Positions 26,802 to 36,938 of a stretch of 64,000 nt of DNA are shown piece by piece. The DNA is from Candidatus Nitrospira nitrosa. Its GTDB lineage: Bacteria; Nitrospirota; Nitrospiria; Nitrospirales; Nitrospiraceae. Both the position numbers and the translations under genes were made by a program. The notes under the pieces were generated by a model that did no database searches, was not told the DNA's origin, and saw only the letters and a list, made by a program, of their open reading frames with translations. Numbering within the stretch: the first letter of the stretch is position 1; each line of letters starts with the position of its first letter. The stretch spans positions 434,001 to 498,000 of the forward strand of contig NZ_CZQA01000009.1 in assembly GCF_001458735.1 (NCBI RefSeq), given 5' to 3'.

Positions 26802-27770
26802 ATGACGCGTACGGCCGGCCTACACCGAACAGAACTCCCGTTCCCTATCCGATTTGGACTGCGGATGGCGCTCGTGTTTGCGGCTCTACTCTGGCTACCT
26901 CAGACAGATCTTGAGGCTGCCGGTCTCGAGATCACCATTCTGAAGTCATCTGACCTCAAGGGGTATAACGATGCAATTGATGGGTTCAAGGCCACGTCAC
27001 CAGGATCCGCCATATTTGCTGAGTACGATCTTCTTGGCGACCTGGAGCGAGGCAAGCAGCTGGCAAAGCGAATCCGTACGTCGGAGTCCTCGCTAGTCGT
27101 GGCCGTTGGATTGAAGGCCGCCTTGGCGGCCAAGCTTGAAATCGATCATATTCCGATTCTCTACATGATGATTCTCGACCCGTTCAAACATCACCTCACT
27201 GCCGGCAATATGACGGGTGTGTTGCTGGAAATTCCATCCGATCGCCAGTTGAAGATTATGCGCTCGTTCTTACCGACCCTGCATCGCATCGGCATGCTCT
27301 ATGACCCCGAGAAAACCTTGCCAAAACTGAAAGAGGCCGAGATGCGGGCACCTGCCCAAGACTTTCAGATCCGCGGGTTTCCCGTCACACAGGAAAAAGA
27401 CATCCCCCATCAGCTGCGCACCCTCTTGTCCGAATCCGAGGCCCTATGGCTCGTTCCCGACCCAACAGTGCTGACGGACGAATCTATCCGCTTTATCCTG
27501 GAATCCGCAGTCGCCAAACAAGTTCCTGTTATCGCTTTTTCTACTGAGTTTACACGTCTGGGAGCCCTACTCAGCTTGTCGGTGGACTACAGCGAAGTCG
27601 GCCGCGAGACCGGTCGTTTGGCAAAACGCATTCTGAACGGCGAACCGATGATGACGCTCAAACCTGTGTCGGTCCAGCGAATCCATATCACCGTGAATCA
27701 GAAAACAGCTCGCTACCTAGGCATCACGATCCCAAAAGAGGTTGAGCCTCTCATCGACGAAACCTATTGA
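26802..27770 (+). CDS. Exported ABC-type substrate-binding protein (PF04392), copy 1
   Basis: The ATG at 26802 opens a 322-aa product with an N-terminal signal (LRMALVFAALLWLPQTDLEAA). LEITILKSSDLKGYNDAIDG opens the ABC_sub_bind fold, with VAVGLKAALAAKLEI, TGVLLEIP and LHRIGMLYDPEK further on. No permease or ATPase gene lies nearby. Instead a histidine kinase starts 10 nt downstream, followed by a sigma54 activator. I infer that this protein presents a ligand to the kinase rather than feeding a transporter. A second copy lies at 39267. Confidence 0.85.
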   Translation: MTRTAGLHRTELPFPIRFGLRMALVFAALLWLPQTDLEAAGLEITILKSSDLKGYNDAIDGFKATSPGSAIFAEYDLLGDLERGKQLAKRIRTSESSLVVAVGLKAALAAKLEIDHIPILYMMILDPFKHHLTAGNMTGVLLEIPSDRQLKIMRSFLPTLHRIGMLYDPEKTLPKLKEAEMRAPAQDFQIRGFPVTQEKDIPHQLRTLLSESEALWLVPDPTVLTDESIRFILESAVAKQVPVIAFSTEFTRLGALLSLSVDYSEVGRETGRLAKRILNGEPMMTLKPVSVQRIHITVNQKTARYLGITIPKEVEPLIDETY

Positions 27771-27780
27771 GCGACCCGTC

Positions 27781-30144
27781 ATGTACCCTTCTCACCAGGA
27801 CCAGCCCGAAGCTTCTCCACCAGGGCCACGCCGCGCGTTCGGCCTGCGCATTAAGTTCGTATTATTATTCAGCCTGATCCTCATCATCACCTGCTCGACT
27901 TTAAGCTGGTATTTTCTTGAAACCAGGCACCAGGCGATGACCACAAGCTTAGAAGAAATGGGGACCATTCTTCTCACCGCTACCATACGTAATGATCATT
28001 TCCGAGTGGCTGGGATCGTCTTAGAGGACCGCAGCACCCTCGATCAATTCCTCCAGAGTCTGATGACCATCGACCACGTGGTGTATGTCATCATCACGGG
28101 ATCTGACGGTCGTCTACTCAGTAGACAAAGTAAACGCTCGCAGGATCCCGCTCGCAACTTATCGCGTGCCTCGCCTTCACCGATCTACCCGGACGACAGA
28201 CTGTCTGAATCGTTGACTGATATCCCGTTGACGACTCCGTTGATCACGCGCTTCGTGTGGTCGTCAGACCAGAAGAGATTGATTCCTCAACAGACATCCT
28301 CGGACTGGTTCCTCCCCTTCCTGATTCGGGAAGAAACGCTCTTTGATTTCACCATGCCGATCTTGCGAGATGTCACTCCCTTATCCTCACCATCTATCGA
28401 GCTTGAGGACAGACGGAGGGCTCCATCACCCGCCACACAATCCTCGGTGGTGGGCATTGTCCGTATTGGGATCACGGATGGCCAAGCGAAGGCGGCATTG
28501 GCGCTCATTGTGCGCAACGTCCTCATCCTGACCATCTTCATCATTGCAACCGGCATCCTCATCATCTATTTGCTGACCTCCCGCATCACGACCCCGCTGC
28601 GCAGCCTTGCAGCAGCCACTCGTAAACTTGCTGAAGGTGAGGACACTACAGGCTTGCCTGTCTCCTCACACCATGATGAAGTCGGACAGCTCACCCATGC
28701 ATTCAACTTGATGACGCAATCCTTGCGTGACCGTAACCAGGCAATTACCAGGAATATCGACACCATACGACAGCAAGTCCGGCAATTGACCGCCGTCCAT
28801 CAGGCCAGCACCGCCATTGCAAGCACCAGTGTCATGGATATGGAGCGGCTGATTGAGACGGTGCTCCAGCTCCTTTCGGAAAATCTCGGATTTTCAAAGA
28901 TGGCGGTTCTCCTCTACCACCCGGAGACAAATTGCTGCTCCGTTGCCCAAGTCTTCGGAGCTTCCCCTGCAATTGCTAACGCTGCGCGTCAAGTGCATAT
29001 CCCTGTCTATGAAGGAAGCATCACCGCCGATCTCCTCTTTGACCACAAGCCATTCCTGATTCAGGACATAGAAACTATGGCTCCACGTTTCTATCCGCCG
29101 CTCCTTGATCTGTTACGGCGTTCCGGCACAAAATCGGTTGTCATCGTACCGCTTCAGAGTCAAGCCAAGATTCTCGGTTTTCTAGCAGGAGGTCGTGATA
29201 CTCATCAATGTGATGAAGAAGATCTCCACATCTTATTGACTATCGCTGGCCATGTCGCAGCAGCCATTGACAATGCCACGGCTTACGCTAACCTGGCCGA
29301 GCTGACTCAGCATCTGGAAGAACGCATTGGACAGCGCACCGAGGAACTCTCTCAGGCCAATATCCAACTTCAGGAGCATGATCGGCGTCGATCGAAGTTT
29401 CTGTCTGTCGTTTCCCATGAGCTACGGACACCCATGACCGCAATTCGGAGTTTTGCAGAGAACATGCTGGACGGTGTCACCGGTCCGTTGACTGACCTCC
29501 AGCGAACCTATCTCACGCGGGTTCAGCACAATGTGGCACGACTTAGCAGAATCATCGCCCAGTTGCTCGACTGGTCACGTCTGGACACCAAACGAGTCGA
29601 TTTGCGCTTGGAAACCGTCTGTCTCCATCACATCGCCACGATAGCCGTAGACAGCTTGCAGACGGTGGCTTCTGAAAAGAATGTCTCGTTGGTGGTTGTC
29701 CCCATCGGATCCCTACCGCCGGTTCTGGGGGATCGCGACAAACTGGAACAAATCTTCGTGAATCTGATCGGCAACGCCATCAAGTTTACTCCGCCCGGTG
29801 GTCATGTATGCGTTGAACCTTGTGCCTCATCACCAGGCGTCGTTCAGGTGTGTGTAGCTGATACCGGTTGCGGCATCGATGAGAGGCACCTCCCGAATAT
29901 CTTTGAAGAGTTCTCCAAGGTGCCGTCGGCGATGCCCTCATCACAAGGTGCTCAACTTGGACTTTGGATCACCAAGACCTATGTGACGATGCACCATGGC
30001 CGGATCTGGGTCGAGAGTCAGCCTGGGGCAGGGTCTCAATTCTACATTGCCCTTCCGGCATGCGAGTCACAGGAGCAGGCGAAATCGAACCCAAATGAGT
30101 CCGTGTCAGCTGAATGTCCTCAGCCTGGGCACAGGTCTTTCTAG
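27781..30144 (+). CDS. Membrane sensor histidine kinase (HAMP-GAF-HisKA-HATPase)
   Basis: The ATG at 27781 gives 787 aa. Transmembrane segments at about 24-46 and 243-266 enclose a periplasmic sensor of roughly 195 residues. HAMP (about 267-320), GAF (about 350-500) and a coiled coil lead to HisKA with FLSVVSHELRTP (His546). An HATPase follows with NLIGNAIKFTPPGG, DTGCGI and a variant G2 box, GAQLGLWITK. Ten bases separate it from the substrate-binding protein and 16 from the response regulator, so the three form one operon and probably one signalling path. Confidence 0.9.
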   Translation: MYPSHQDQPEASPPGPRRAFGLRIKFVLLFSLILIITCSTLSWYFLETRHQAMTTSLEEMGTILLTATIRNDHFRVAGIVLEDRSTLDQFLQSLMTIDHVVYVIITGSDGRLLSRQSKRSQDPARNLSRASPSPIYPDDRLSESLTDIPLTTPLITRFVWSSDQKRLIPQQTSSDWFLPFLIREETLFDFTMPILRDVTPLSSPSIELEDRRRAPSPATQSSVVGIVRIGITDGQAKAALALIVRNVLILTIFIIATGILIIYLLTSRITTPLRSLAAATRKLAEGEDTTGLPVSSHHDEVGQLTHAFNLMTQSLRDRNQAITRNIDTIRQQVRQLTAVHQASTAIASTSVMDMERLIETVLQLLSENLGFSKMAVLLYHPETNCCSVAQVFGASPAIANAARQVHIPVYEGSITADLLFDHKPFLIQDIETMAPRFYPPLLDLLRRSGTKSVVIVPLQSQAKILGFLAGGRDTHQCDEEDLHILLTIAGHVAAAIDNATAYANLAELTQHLEERIGQRTEELSQANIQLQEHDRRRSKFLSVVSHELRTPMTAIRSFAENMLDGVTGPLTDLQRTYLTRVQHNVARLSRIIAQLLDWSRLDTKRVDLRLETVCLHHIATIAVDSLQTVASEKNVSLVVVPIGSLPPVLGDRDKLEQIFVNLIGNAIKFTPPGGHVCVEPCASSPGVVQVCVADTGCGIDERHLPNIFEEFSKVPSAMPSSQGAQLGLWITKTYVTMHHGRIWVESQPGAGSQFYIALPACESQEQAKSNPNESVSAECPQPGHRSF

Positions 30145-30160
30145 AAAGGAGTCTCCACTG

Positions 30161-31615
30161 ATGCGTGCGAAAATCCTCATTGTCGATGACGATCACGATA
30201 TCCTCCTTAGCCTGGAAAATCGCGTCACATGGATGGGTCATGAACCGGTGACGGCGACGAATGGGCAGGAGGCGCTCCGATTGATCCAAGAGGAACAGCC
30301 TGACCTTGTCTTGTTGGATTTGGAGCTTCCATTACTATCGGGGCTTGACGTCTTGAAACATGTCAGCCAAACATCCGTACGTACCGACTCTCCGGATGAG
30401 GAGGCCCATCCAATATCAGCAACCTATACGACTCCACTCATCGTGATGCTGACCGCGTACGGAACGATTGAACGCGCCGTGCAAGCCATGCAGTTGGGTG
30501 CATTTGATTTCGTCCCCAAGCCATTCACCTCTGACCACTTAACCGTCGTCATCAACAAAGCACTCGATACCGTGACACTTCACCGCCATGTCGCCACTCT
30601 CCGGAAGGAGGTTGAAAATCAGTTCCAGCCGGCAATCACCAACAATGCTCACATGGCTGCGCAGCTCGCTGTCGCCAAGCAGGCGGCCTCTTCACCCGTC
30701 ACAGTCCTATTACTCGGTGAAACGGGCACAGGGAAAGAGGTCGTCGCACGGGCGATCCATCGGTGGAGCCCGCGATCCAGCAAACCCTTCGTCGCAGTGA
30801 ATTGCGCGGCGTTCCCTGAAAACTTGTTGGAAAATGAGCTATTCGGCCACGAAAAGGGTGCTTTCACCGGAGCCATCAAACGAGAACCGGGGAAAATTGA
30901 AATCGCCGAGGGAGGCACCTTGTTTCTCGACGAAATCGGAGACATGCCACTCACCATGCAAAGCCACCTCCTCCGAGTGCTGAACGACCGAAGATTCTAC
31001 CGAGTCGGAGGCACGCAGGAAGTGCGGGCTGACGTGAGGTTCATCGCAGCAACCAACAAGAATCTCCAGCAGGCAATTCGCCAAGGCACATTCCGAGAGG
31101 ATTTGTATTTCCGTCTTGCGGTGATTTCCCTCAACTTACCCCCTCTACGCGATCGTCTAGATGATCTACCGGCGCTTGCCGACCATTTCCTCACACAACC
31201 TGGAAAACTTGGACTCAATCGGCGCTGTACGCTCAGCGACTCGGCCTTGGAGCTGTTGCACACGTATTCCTGGCCTGGAAACGTACGTGAACTCGAGAAC
31301 GTCCTCACCCGTGCCCTCGTCCTCTGTCCTGGTGACACAATCGGCCCGGAACATCTCTCCTTAATGACCCTACCACTCGAGACGGACGCTTCATCCTCGT
31401 TGAATCAGCAACCATCCTCCGACATCGTGTTCTTCTCTTATCACGAGAGTATGGACGCCTATAGCCAAACACTCATTGAAAATGCCCTCAGGAGAAATGG
31501 CTGGAATCAAACCAAAGCGGCAACAGAGTTAGGACTCCAGCGAACCTACTTGACCAAACTCCTCAGGCAGAAACAGATCCCCGCAAAACCACCCTCTTCA
31601 TTTTCGGCGGATTAG
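30161..31615 (+). CDS. NtrC-family sigma54 response regulator, copy 1
   Basis: The ATG at 30161 follows AAAGGAG. An earlier frame overlaps the kinase and is unlikely. The 484-aa product has a receiver domain with Asp53 (LLDLELP). A sigma54-interacting AAA+ domain has GETGTGKE at 186-193, the GAFTGA loop at 233-238 and a LFLDEIGDMP Walker B region. A Fis-type HTH (GWNQTKAATELGLQRTYLTK) ends the protein. It should activate sigma54 promoters when phosphorylated by the kinase encoded upstream. Its targets are not known. The TonB receptor genes are the obvious guess. Confidence 0.92.
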   Translation: MRAKILIVDDDHDILLSLENRVTWMGHEPVTATNGQEALRLIQEEQPDLVLLDLELPLLSGLDVLKHVSQTSVRTDSPDEEAHPISATYTTPLIVMLTAYGTIERAVQAMQLGAFDFVPKPFTSDHLTVVINKALDTVTLHRHVATLRKEVENQFQPAITNNAHMAAQLAVAKQAASSPVTVLLLGETGTGKEVVARAIHRWSPRSSKPFVAVNCAAFPENLLENELFGHEKGAFTGAIKREPGKIEIAEGGTLFLDEIGDMPLTMQSHLLRVLNDRRFYRVGGTQEVRADVRFIAATNKNLQQAIRQGTFREDLYFRLAVISLNLPPLRDRLDDLPALADHFLTQPGKLGLNRRCTLSDSALELLHTYSWPGNVRELENVLTRALVLCPGDTIGPEHLSLMTLPLETDASSSLNQQPSSDIVFFSYHESMDAYSQTLIENALRRNGWNQTKAATELGLQRTYLTKLLRQKQIPAKPPSSFSAD

Positions 31616-32913
<1,298 letters not shown>

Positions 32914-32999
32914 ACAGACTTGTCATGTATGGGATCTCATTTTCGATCAGCCATTCTCGTGCCTTAGTAGCATAGGCCCCGTTCAGCACAACTGACGCT

Positions 33000-33614
33000 T
33001 CATGACCGTTGTTTCAACCAGGCTCGCACCTGGGCAAATGCTTTGGCCCGATGACTAATACAATTCTTCTCCTCAATCGTCAACTGGGCGAGCGATTTTC
33101 CATATTCCGGGACCAGAAACACCGGATCATATCCAAACCCTCGGTCTCCGATTGGGTGCTCCGCGATGGCACCTTCGAGACTCCCCTGAGTAACATGAAT
33201 GTCGCCACCTGGGAAAGCTATCGCGGCAACCGTGAGAAATCTGGCATGCCGTGCCTGCTTCGACACACCCTCAAGCTCGCGTAACAGTTTCCGACAGTTG
33301 TCCTCGTAGGTAGCATGTTCTCCCGCATAGCGAGCTGCAAACACACCAGGTCGGCCTCCGAGTGCATCGACCTCCAGGCCTGTGTCATCGGCCACGGACG
33401 GAAGACCGGTTGAACGAGCCACTTCCCTGGCTTTCTTGATGGCATTGGCTTCGCAGGTCTCACCATCCTCTTCCACTTCCGGCACAGCAGGAAACTCCGC
33501 CAGCGTGCGAATGTGGATTCCCAGCCCTTCGAGCAACGCCGCAAGCTCTCGTCCTTTATCAAGGTTCCGGGTGGCGAGAACAAGCTCTTTTACTGATTCC
33601 CTAGTCAATGGCAC
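33000..33614 (-). CDS. rdgB: dITP/XTP pyrophosphatase (RdgB/HAM1)
   Basis: The 204-aa protein hydrolyses dITP and XTP to monophosphates and keeps deaminated purines out of DNA. Signatures are the N-terminal [47 protein letters not shown] and [13 protein letters not shown], then SHRAKAF near the end. A GTG at 33614 is the likely start (a TTG lies one codon upstream). It overlaps the end of rph by 14 nt, so the two nucleotide/RNA housekeeping genes are coupled. Full length and no defect seen. Confidence 0.93.
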   Translation of the reverse strand: MPLTRESVKELVLATRNLDKGRELAALLEGLGIHIRTLAEFPAVPEVEEDGETCEANAIKKAREVARSTGLPSVADDTGLEVDALGGRPGVFAARYAGEHATYEDNCRKLLRELEGVSKQARHARFLTVAAIAFPGGDIHVTQGSLEGAIAEHPIGDRGFGYDPVFLVPEYGKSLAQLTIEEKNCISHRAKAFAQVRAWLKQRS

Positions 33615-34344
33615 CAATCAACTCTTGCTGAATGGTCGTGAGCCGCTGAATGGCTTGCCAGCTCAGTGCCAAAAATTCATCCATATCCTGTTTCGCAAAC
33701 GGCGTCCGTTCTGCGGTGCCCTGCACCTCGACATACCGCCCACGACCGGTCATCACCACGTTCATGTCCACTTCCGCCATGGAGTCCTCGCTGTAGGCGA
33801 GATCGACCATCACTTCTCCACCGACTTTCCCAACACTAATGGCTGCCAAGTAATCCGTCAACGGCAACTTCTTGATGAGTTCTTTTTTCTTCAGGACCGT
33901 GCAGGCATCGGCCAGCGCAAGAAATGCTCCGGTAATCGAGGCCGTCCTGGTTCCACCGTCGGCTTGAATCACATCGCAGTCGATCCAAATAGACCGTTCA
34001 CCCAGTTGAGACAAATCGGTGACGGACCGAAGCGCCCGCCCGACCAAACGCTGAATTTCAAGCGTTCGGCCGCCTTGCTTCCCCTTCACAGCCTCTCGAG
34101 GCGATCGCTCATGCGTCGCGCGCGGCAACATCGCATATTCCGCCGTCACCCAGCCGCTGCCTTTTCCTTTGAGAAATGGGGGGACCTTCTCCTCCACCGA
34201 GGCGGTACAGATCACCTTGGTGTCTCCCATTTCGATTAGAACCGATCCTTCCGCATGCTTGGTAAAGTTCCGCGTCACTTTGACCGGGCGAATCTGGTCC
34301 CGCCGACGCCCATCGAACCGTACCACCCCTGAAATTGCACTCAT
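33601..34344 (-). CDS. rph: Ribonuclease PH
   Basis: The 247-aa protein trims tRNA 3' ends phosphorolytically. [20 protein letters not shown] is the typical opening, followed by [34 protein letters not shown] (core RNase PH box), [18 protein letters not shown] and SVGKV. The ATG at 34344 follows AAGGGACAAGGC, better than the in-frame ATG at 34362. Its stop lies inside the start of rdgB, a common pairing. Confidence 0.95.
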   Translation of the reverse strand: MSAISGVVRFDGRRRDQIRPVKVTRNFTKHAEGSVLIEMGDTKVICTASVEEKVPPFLKGKGSGWVTAEYAMLPRATHERSPREAVKGKQGGRTLEIQRLVGRALRSVTDLSQLGERSIWIDCDVIQADGGTRTASITGAFLALADACTVLKKKELIKKLPLTDYLAAISVGKVGGEVMVDLAYSEDSMAEVDMNVVMTGRGRYVEVQGTAERTPFAKQDMDEFLALSWQAIQRLTTIQQELIGAID

Positions 34345-34758
34345 GCCTTGTCCCTTCGTCAAGATAGGGACCGGATTATAGTGAAGCCCCTGCGAAAGCG
34401 CAAACCATCTTCATCTTCCCCTTCCTCTCGAGCATGAGATTCAGGCAAGTTGGTCAAAACCATCCGATAAAATTGGTGAATTCTGTACAATCGCTTGACG
34501 TAGAAGCAGAAGCATTCTACAGACTGAGTACAATGCTAGAGTACGCATCAATCCAAATTCGTTGAGTCTTCAATTGCACGACCATCAAAAAACAGACTGA
34601 ACGGAACAATCTGGGTGGCGATAGGCCCAAAGCTTTCGGCACAAAATGTGCCTTTCGTACTAGTCCCCCCTGCCGATCATTTAAGTTGGCAGCAAATACA
34701 CCGATAGGGAATTAACACGGCAATCCTCAAACCCTACGAAACCAGTAAGACCCGATCC
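34345..34758. other. Intergenic stretch between divergent genes
   Basis: About 410 bases separate rph (minus) from the HD-GYP gene (plus). It is AT-rich around 34440-34600, where promoters for both are expected, but no convincing pair of boxes or RNA structure stands out. Confidence 0.35.
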
Positions 34759-35901
34759 ATGACAGTCCTCCTGGACCAGACAACACACCACGCTCTGCTC
34801 GATAATCGCCTCATTCTCGTCGTCGACGACGAGGAGCCGATCCGCCGTCTGCTCGCCTATCTCCTGCAATCCCATGGCTACACAGTCGAGAGTGCGGCTG
34901 ATGCGCGAGAAGCCCGACAGAAGTTGGCCACCCAGCCCTATGCCTTGATGCTCTGTGATGTCAATATGCCCGGCGAATCCGGTATGGACCTCGTCCGCCA
35001 TACACTCATTGCACATCCACATACGGCTGCCATTATGGTGACCGGCCTTGATAGCTCTGTCCTAGCCAATGCTGCTCTCGACGTGGGCGCCTTTGGATAC
35101 ATCGTCAAGCCGTTTGAATCCAACGAAGTCTTGATCGACGTCGCCAACGCGCTGCGGAGACGCCGCCTCGAGTTGGAAAACCGCTATCATCGGGAAAACC
35201 TCGAGGATATCGTCAGGACCAGAACGCTGGCACTCCAGCAAGCCTTGGAGTGGCTCGAGCGCACGGAAAAAGAACTGCGCTTGTCTCGCGAGGAAACGAT
35301 ACAGCGCTTGGCCATCGCCGCCGAGTTCCGCGACAACGCGACGGCCCAGCATGTGCAACGTATGAGCCACTATTGTGAACTGCTGGCCAGCAAAGCCGGC
35401 CTCTCGCCAGAACGATGCGATTTGATCCGTACCGCCAGTCCGATGCATGACATCGGCAAAATCGGCACACCGGATCATGTACTGTTGAAACCCGGCAAGT
35501 TCACTGAAGAAGAGTTTGGAGTGATCGCACAACATGCAGAGATCGGTTATCGGATTCTGAGCGGGTCTGATGCCGAACTACTCAAAGTCGCAGCGATGAT
35601 CGCGTACACCCACCATGAGCGTTTTGATGGGACAGGATATCCGCGACGGCTGAAGGGCGAGACTATTCCCATTGAGGGTCGCATTGCCGCCATCGCCGAT
35701 GCCTTTGACGCACTCACGACTCAACGGGTCTATAAGCCGGCATTTGAGCTCGGGCACGCGATCGACCTCATGCGCAAACACCGGAGCGCGCACTTCGACC
35801 CGGAGCTCCTCGACACCTTTATCGCATCCACAGACGAACTCACTCGCATCCATGATCAGTACGCTGATCGCACCGACCCTACACCGCGTTCTGACGCATA
35901 A
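34759..35901 (+). CDS. Response regulator with HD-GYP cyclic-di-GMP phosphodiesterase domain
   Basis: The 380-aa protein has a CheY-like receiver with Asp67 (LCDVNMPG) and Lys117 (VKPF). A coiled linker (about 130-180) leads to an HD-GYP domain with HD at 230-231 (SPMHDIGK), HHE at 285-287 and GTGYP at 291-295. HD-GYP enzymes hydrolyse c-di-GMP with bound metals, and the catalytic set looks complete. No dedicated kinase is adjacent. The 168-aa gene downstream is on the same strand. It links phosphorelay input to c-di-GMP level. Confidence 0.92.
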   Translation: MTVLLDQTTHHALLDNRLILVVDDEEPIRRLLAYLLQSHGYTVESAADAREARQKLATQPYALMLCDVNMPGESGMDLVRHTLIAHPHTAAIMVTGLDSSVLANAALDVGAFGYIVKPFESNEVLIDVANALRRRRLELENRYHRENLEDIVRTRTLALQQALEWLERTEKELRLSREETIQRLAIAAEFRDNATAQHVQRMSHYCELLASKAGLSPERCDLIRTASPMHDIGKIGTPDHVLLKPGKFTEEEFGVIAQHAEIGYRILSGSDAELLKVAAMIAYTHHERFDGTGYPRRLKGETIPIEGRIAAIADAFDALTTQRVYKPAFELGHAIDLMRKHRSAHFDPELLDTFIASTDELTRIHDQYADRTDPTPRSDA

Positions 35902-36037
35902 GCGCCTCCCGCAAGCGACCGTGTGTACGATTCGCTGCAATTCGTTGACCGCCCTAGGAACTGCCGATATACTTTTTTACTCACCGGTCCCTGGTTACAG
36001 TCTTGATAACCCGATCGTATATCTTGAAGGATGGTCG

Positions 36038-36544
36038 ATGATGGCAAAAAAGTTGACGGTCGTTCGTAAGCGCCCCCGTAGTCGAAACTGGCTCGCCTAC
36101 CTCTGCGAAGCGCTGGTGACCTCAGGCACCATGCCAACCTGGGAAGCGGCCACTTACCTCACGGAAAACCTCTTTGGAGAAAAACCCAACCCCCATCTCT
36201 TGACCCCGGCTACCCCTCATGAAATGACCAGGCAATTCCTGCAACGCCTCTACCAACCGATCGTTGAGGCCGCCTCGCGTGACGTCACGCTTTCTTCAAC
36301 CGCCATCGTCCACCTCTTCACCGATATCAGTTTGACCGGAAACTCGGCCGTCCTAGTAGTCCTGTTCCAAGGACACGCAAAGCCCAAACAGCTTGTGCTA
36401 TTCGATGCGGCTAAGGCCTGGGATCTCGTGTTTTCCGACGCGGAGGCCTTCAATATCTGGGCAGAAGAACGGTACCGCCTGCTGGTCAACGCGCTGCGCA
36501 CGGCCTTGGCGCCGATGGACCAAGACATGCTCACCGCGATCTGA
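36038..36544 (+). CDS. Conserved-looking hypothetical protein
   Basis: The start at 36038 follows GAAGGA, and a second ATG follows directly. The long open frame upstream overlaps the HD-GYP gene and is a shadow. The 168-aa product is soluble and mixed alpha/beta: a basic N-terminus (KKLTVVRKRPRSRNWL), a middle ALVTSGTMPTWEAATYLTEN, and a strand-rich part AVLVVLFQGHAKPKQLVLFD. I recognise no domain. It follows the HD-GYP gene at 136 nt and may be independent. Confidence 0.6.
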   Translation: MMAKKLTVVRKRPRSRNWLAYLCEALVTSGTMPTWEAATYLTENLFGEKPNPHLLTPATPHEMTRQFLQRLYQPIVEAASRDVTLSSTAIVHLFTDISLTGNSAVLVVLFQGHAKPKQLVLFDAAKAWDLVFSDAEAFNIWAEERYRLLVNALRTALAPMDQDMLTAI

Positions 36545-36618
36545 GCGTCTACTGTTTCGAAAAACTCGCAGGATAATTCCCTAAAAATCCACCCACATTC
36601 ATAGAGTAGGCACTAGCC

Positions 36619-36639
36619 GAACCTCTGCCTTAGAGGTTC
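36619..36639. terminator. Strong hairpin, possible terminator
   Basis: GAACCTCT and AGAGGTTC form an 8-bp stem around GCCTT, 75 nt after the stop of the 168-aa gene. It lacks a T-tract on the plus strand. Confidence 0.4.
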
Positions 36640-36717
36640 AGTTGCTAAACCGGTATTCGATGGAGTCAGCCTAAGTCCAACGATAAAGAAGCCACAGCGA
36701 ACTATCTCGCCCAAATA

Positions 36718-36739
36718 GTATCTAATCCAATACTGCATC
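36718..36739 (-). promoter_or_regulatory. 22-nt conserved element, copy 1 (inverted)
   Basis: On the minus strand it reads GATGCAGTATT then GGATTAGATAC. It matches the elements at 43810 and 47403 (consensus GATKCAGTAT, then YDRAWTAGATNC). It lies 199 nt before the first TonB receptor start, in the opposite orientation to the other two copies. Conservation between non-coding leaders points to a regulator site. The rest of 36545-36938 shows no gene. Confidence 0.55.
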
Positions 36740-36938
36740 GAATTGGATACACAGCGAAGAAGCCAGCTGCCACATCGCTATCCTTCTTGCCTCATGCCTT
36801 CTTCAGCCAGGAACTCAGAATGCCTCACCGTTACGGCAAGCAAATACTAACTATTCCAAAGTATTGATACACGTTCAGCCCTGCCGTACATTCATCTACC
36901 GCATACCTCGACCGTTTTCTTCTACCAGCTCAGGTGAG

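Noticed and set aside
36545-36938. Cobalamin riboswitch upstream of TonB receptor copy 1
   Set aside because: The B12-box and the other conserved blocks are not present. GCCACAG and GTCAGCC alone occur by chance.
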